In this document: piece by piece, positions 12,957-14,700 of the stretch | Layout of the letters: each line of letters starts with the position of its first letter | Position numbering within the stretch: position 1 is the first letter of the stretch | NCBI GenBank assembly: GCA_021788565.1 | Contig: JAJYKO010000038.1 | Location: 1-14,700 of the forward strand | Reading direction: 5' to 3' | Origin: Chloroflexota bacterium | GTDB taxonomy: Bacteria > Chloroflexota > UBA6077 | Length of the DNA: 14,700 nucleotides | Program-made: the position numbers and the translations under genes | Notes under the pieces: generated by a model | What the model saw: only the letters and a program-made list of their open reading frames with translations | Database searches by the model: none | Told to the model about the DNA's origin: nothing

Positions 12957-14078
12957 TTAGTGCTCGGCGCCCGGACGACCGGTCTGCGCTTGCTCAATTG
13001 AATTACGGATCAGCGCCGCGTAGCGGTAGATTACGTGGGCGAACTTGCCATAAGGCGCAGTGACGAAGATCCCCGCGACGAAACCAAGGTGCACTACCAG
13101 CAGCATCCCCATGGCTGGAGTCTCGCGCAAGGTCAGCAGTAACAAGCCCGTCAGACCGGTCAGCAGTAGCAGCCAGAGGAAAGCCACGTCCATACGGCGT
13201 GTCTCCATCGCGGCCGGGGCCAGGTCGCTATGCCACTTCAGATACAGCAGTCCTCCCGTGCCGGCTAGCAGCATCAGACCGCCCACGGTCCCGAGCCCCA
13301 CCGGCCAGCTCAGAAGAGGATATGGCGCTGGCCAGCCAAGGAAGTGGTCATAAATCCCCGCGACGGTGGTCGCAGCCAGGTCGAGCAAGAACCCGTAGAA
13401 GGTCAGGTGGTGGAACCAGCGCCGTGCTTCGGAGAAGCTAGCATCCGGGTAGTTGCATCCACCAGATTCGCCGCCACCGAGGTAGCGCAGAGTGAAAACG
13501 TCGCGAGTCCCCCGCAGGAAGGCGCCGATGTCGAGGGCGTCAACCAGGCCGCTGTGGGTGTCTTTCCAGAAGCGGCCTGCGCCTCGTGTAAAGACCCAAA
13601 TCACGTAAACCGCTACGATCGAGGGCGGAATCACCATCGCGACGTAGGGGATCACGCGGTAGAAGGCACCCTCGCCGATGTGGGTACCGAACAGGATGGC
13701 CGATCCCTGGAACAGCAGCACCAGCGCCATGATGAGGACAGTACTCACGACCGTGATCCAGGCAACCGCGCGCTCGTTCTGGCGAAACAGCCCTCTCAGC
13801 ATGCCTGGCCAGCTGTAGTCGCGGTAGGTCTCGCGGCGGACCTGAGCAAAGACCTGCGGCACGTTGACCTTGAACTCGTGTGGCGGCGCAAACTGGCACG
13901 CGTAGTAGCAGTCACGGCAGTCAAAGCAGAGGTTAGACAGGTAAATCAGGTCGGCCTTCGAGAACGTCCGGCGCAGCTCCATCGCGGGAAAGACCGCACA
14001 GTAGCCCTCGCAGTAGCGACAGGCGTTGCATATCACCATTTGCCGTTCGGCCTCTCGGATCAAATCAAGCGCCGGCAT
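12957..14078 (-). CDS. tcuB: TcuB-type tricarballylate utilisation electron-transfer protein
   Basis: A protein of about 373 residues with the TcuB/CitB layout. The N-terminal domain carries two ferredoxin-like [4Fe-4S] motifs, C17-x2-C20-x2-C23-x3-C27 and C51-x2-C54-x2-C57-x3-C61. The C-terminal part has several membrane segments and histidines (for example WFHHLTFYG) that could hold haem b. In Salmonella, TcuB reoxidises the FADH2 of the tricarballylate dehydrogenase TcuA and passes electrons to the membrane quinone pool, so that tricarballylate becomes cis-aconitate. The start at 14076-14078 (MPALDLIREAERQM) is the conserved family N-terminus and has GGAGG nine bases upstream. The open frame extends 15 codons further but that part is not conserved in character. 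It overlaps the end of tcuA by 14 bp, indicating translational coupling. Confidence 0.93.
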   Translation of the reverse strand: MPALDLIREAERQMVICNACRYCEGYCAVFPAMELRRTFSKADLIYLSNLCFDCRDCYYACQFAPPHEFKVNVPQVFAQVRRETYRDYSWPGMLRGLFRQNERAVAWITVVSTVLIMALVLLFQGSAILFGTHIGEGAFYRVIPYVAMVIPPSIVAVYVIWVFTRGAGRFWKDTHSGLVDALDIGAFLRGTRDVFTLRYLGGGESGGCNYPDASFSEARRWFHHLTFYGFLLDLAATTVAGIYDHFLGWPAPYPLLSWPVGLGTVGGLMLLAGTGGLLYLKWHSDLAPAAMETRRMDVAFLWLLLLTGLTGLLLLTLRETPAMGMLLVVHLGFVAGIFVTAPYGKFAHVIYRYAALIRNSIEQAQTGRPGAEH

Positions 14079-14700
14079 GCTTCGCCGCCTCCCTCCCCGC
14101 GATCCGCCCGAATACGTTCCCAATAGTCAGCCCGAAGCCAGCCAGATAGCCGCGCCCGAGGATGTTGCCGGCCATCACCTCTCCTGCCGCGAAGATGTTC
14201 GAGGACGGCCGCCCATCCTGCATAATTACCCGGGCGTTCTCGTCGACCGTTACCCCTCGGTAGGTAAAGGTGATGCCGGGCCGAAGCGGATAGGCGTAAA
14301 ATGGGGGTGTCTCGATCGGCACCGCCCAGTGACTCTTGGGCGGCTCGAGCCCTTCGGTGGTGCAGCCATCGAGTGTCGCCGGGTCGAAGGTGCCTGGGCG
14401 GGTCGCCCGGTTGTATTGGGCAACCGTCTCCAACGTGGCGTCGGTCGCCTTCTGACTGAGGTCGAGCTGCGCGCACACTTCGGCCACCGAGTCGCCCTCG
14501 ACCGGTGGATACAGCGATGGCATGAACTTGTCGATCGCCATCGAGTCGAAGATCGAGTAGGCGATCTGGTCAGGCTGCCGGGCAATCAGGCCGCCCCAAA
14601 TCGCGTATCGCTTCGGCCAGTAGTCCTCGCCTTCGTCGTAGAACCGTTTGCCGTCACGGTTGACCGCGATCCCAAACGGGACGCTGTCCAAACGGGTGAT
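14065..14700 (-). CDS. tcuA: FAD-dependent tricarballylate dehydrogenase, C-terminal part
   Basis: The last 211 codons of a flavoprotein of the fumarate reductase/succinate dehydrogenase (FAD_binding_2) family; the gene continues past the right edge. Clear blocks are DSVPFGIAVNRDGKRFYDEG near the edge, PPFYAYPLRPGITFTYRGVTVD (substrate and FAD region), and the closing FAAGEVMAGNILGRGYLAGFGLTIGNVFGRIAGREAA that binds the FAD. TcuA oxidises tricarballylate to cis-aconitate using FAD, with TcuB as its electron acceptor. The directly adjoining tcuB gene supports this reading over a generic FAD oxidoreductase, though paralogues of the pair may use related polycarboxylates. The Rossmann part that would contain the dinucleotide GxGxxG lies outside the window. 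The relation of this pair to the GntR-linked cluster is unknown, since it is convergent and has no visible copy of the operator. Confidence 0.9.
   Translation of the reverse strand: MTRLDSVPFGIAVNRDGKRFYDEGEDYWPKRYAIWGGLIARQPDQIAYSIFDSMAIDKFMPSLYPPVEGDSVAEVCAQLDLSQKATDATLETVAQYNRATRPGTFDPATLDGCTTEGLEPPKSHWAVPIETPPFYAYPLRPGITFTYRGVTVDENARVIMQDGRPSSNIFAAGEVMAGNILGRGYLAGFGLTIGNVFGRIAGREAAKHAGA

Noticed and set aside
1..14700. Mobile elements, tRNA or rRNA genes and CRISPR arrays
   Set aside because: I saw no transposase or integrase, no regularly spaced repeats and no recognisable structural RNA.

Overview
The window is a GC-rich bacterial segment, densely packed with catabolic genes, and both edges cut through genes. 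The Ala/Pro/Thr-rich linker after the lipobox of the solute-binding protein, together with the gene families present, is reminiscent of Chloroflexota (Dehalococcoidia/SAR202/Thermomicrobia-type genomes). That assignment is an impression, because no rRNA or marker gene is present.

Left and centre (1-9493, all minus strand) form one long apparent operon read leftwards from a promoter near 9890-9918. In transcription order it encodes a lipoprotein sugar-type binding protein, an RbsA-type double ATPase, an RbsC-type permease, a uroporphyrinogen decarboxylase/MtaA-fold protein, a creatininase-superfamily hydrolase, an MFS transporter, a second paralogous creatininase-superfamily hydrolase, then after a 133-bp gap a ComB-type (2-phosphosulfolactate phosphatase family) protein and the first 38 codons of a zinc-type alcohol dehydrogenase. 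Most junctions are tight (8-26 nt gaps or overlaps) and have good Shine-Dalgarno sequences.

Centre right (9494-12873, plus strand) carries a divergent set: an UlaG-like metallo-beta-lactamase-fold lactonase, a GntR/FCD regulator and a beta-hydroxyacid dehydrogenase. The most informative regulatory signal is that the minus-strand ABC operon and the plus-strand gntR gene have matching promoters, TTGACA-N17-TATCTTGTCGACAG. The -10 of each is embedded in a TGTCGACA-cored palindrome. This is what a shared GntR operator would look like, and it ties the two transcription units into one regulon.

Right edge (12957-14700, minus strand) holds tcuB and the C-terminal part of tcuA, a tricarballylate-oxidation pair that converges on the dehydrogenase gene.

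Working model (inference): the GntR-controlled genes import a sugar, cyclitol or lactone by ABC transport. They would oxidise it with dehydrogenases and open rings with the creatininase-fold hydrolases and the UlaG-like lactonase. The nearest described parallel I know is the Thermotoga inositol route, which uses a creatininase-superfamily hydrolase (IolN) beside a Zn-alcohol dehydrogenase and an ABC importer. Two such hydrolases together with an URO-D-fold protein and a ComB-fold protein do not match any pathway I can name, so the substrate is unknown.
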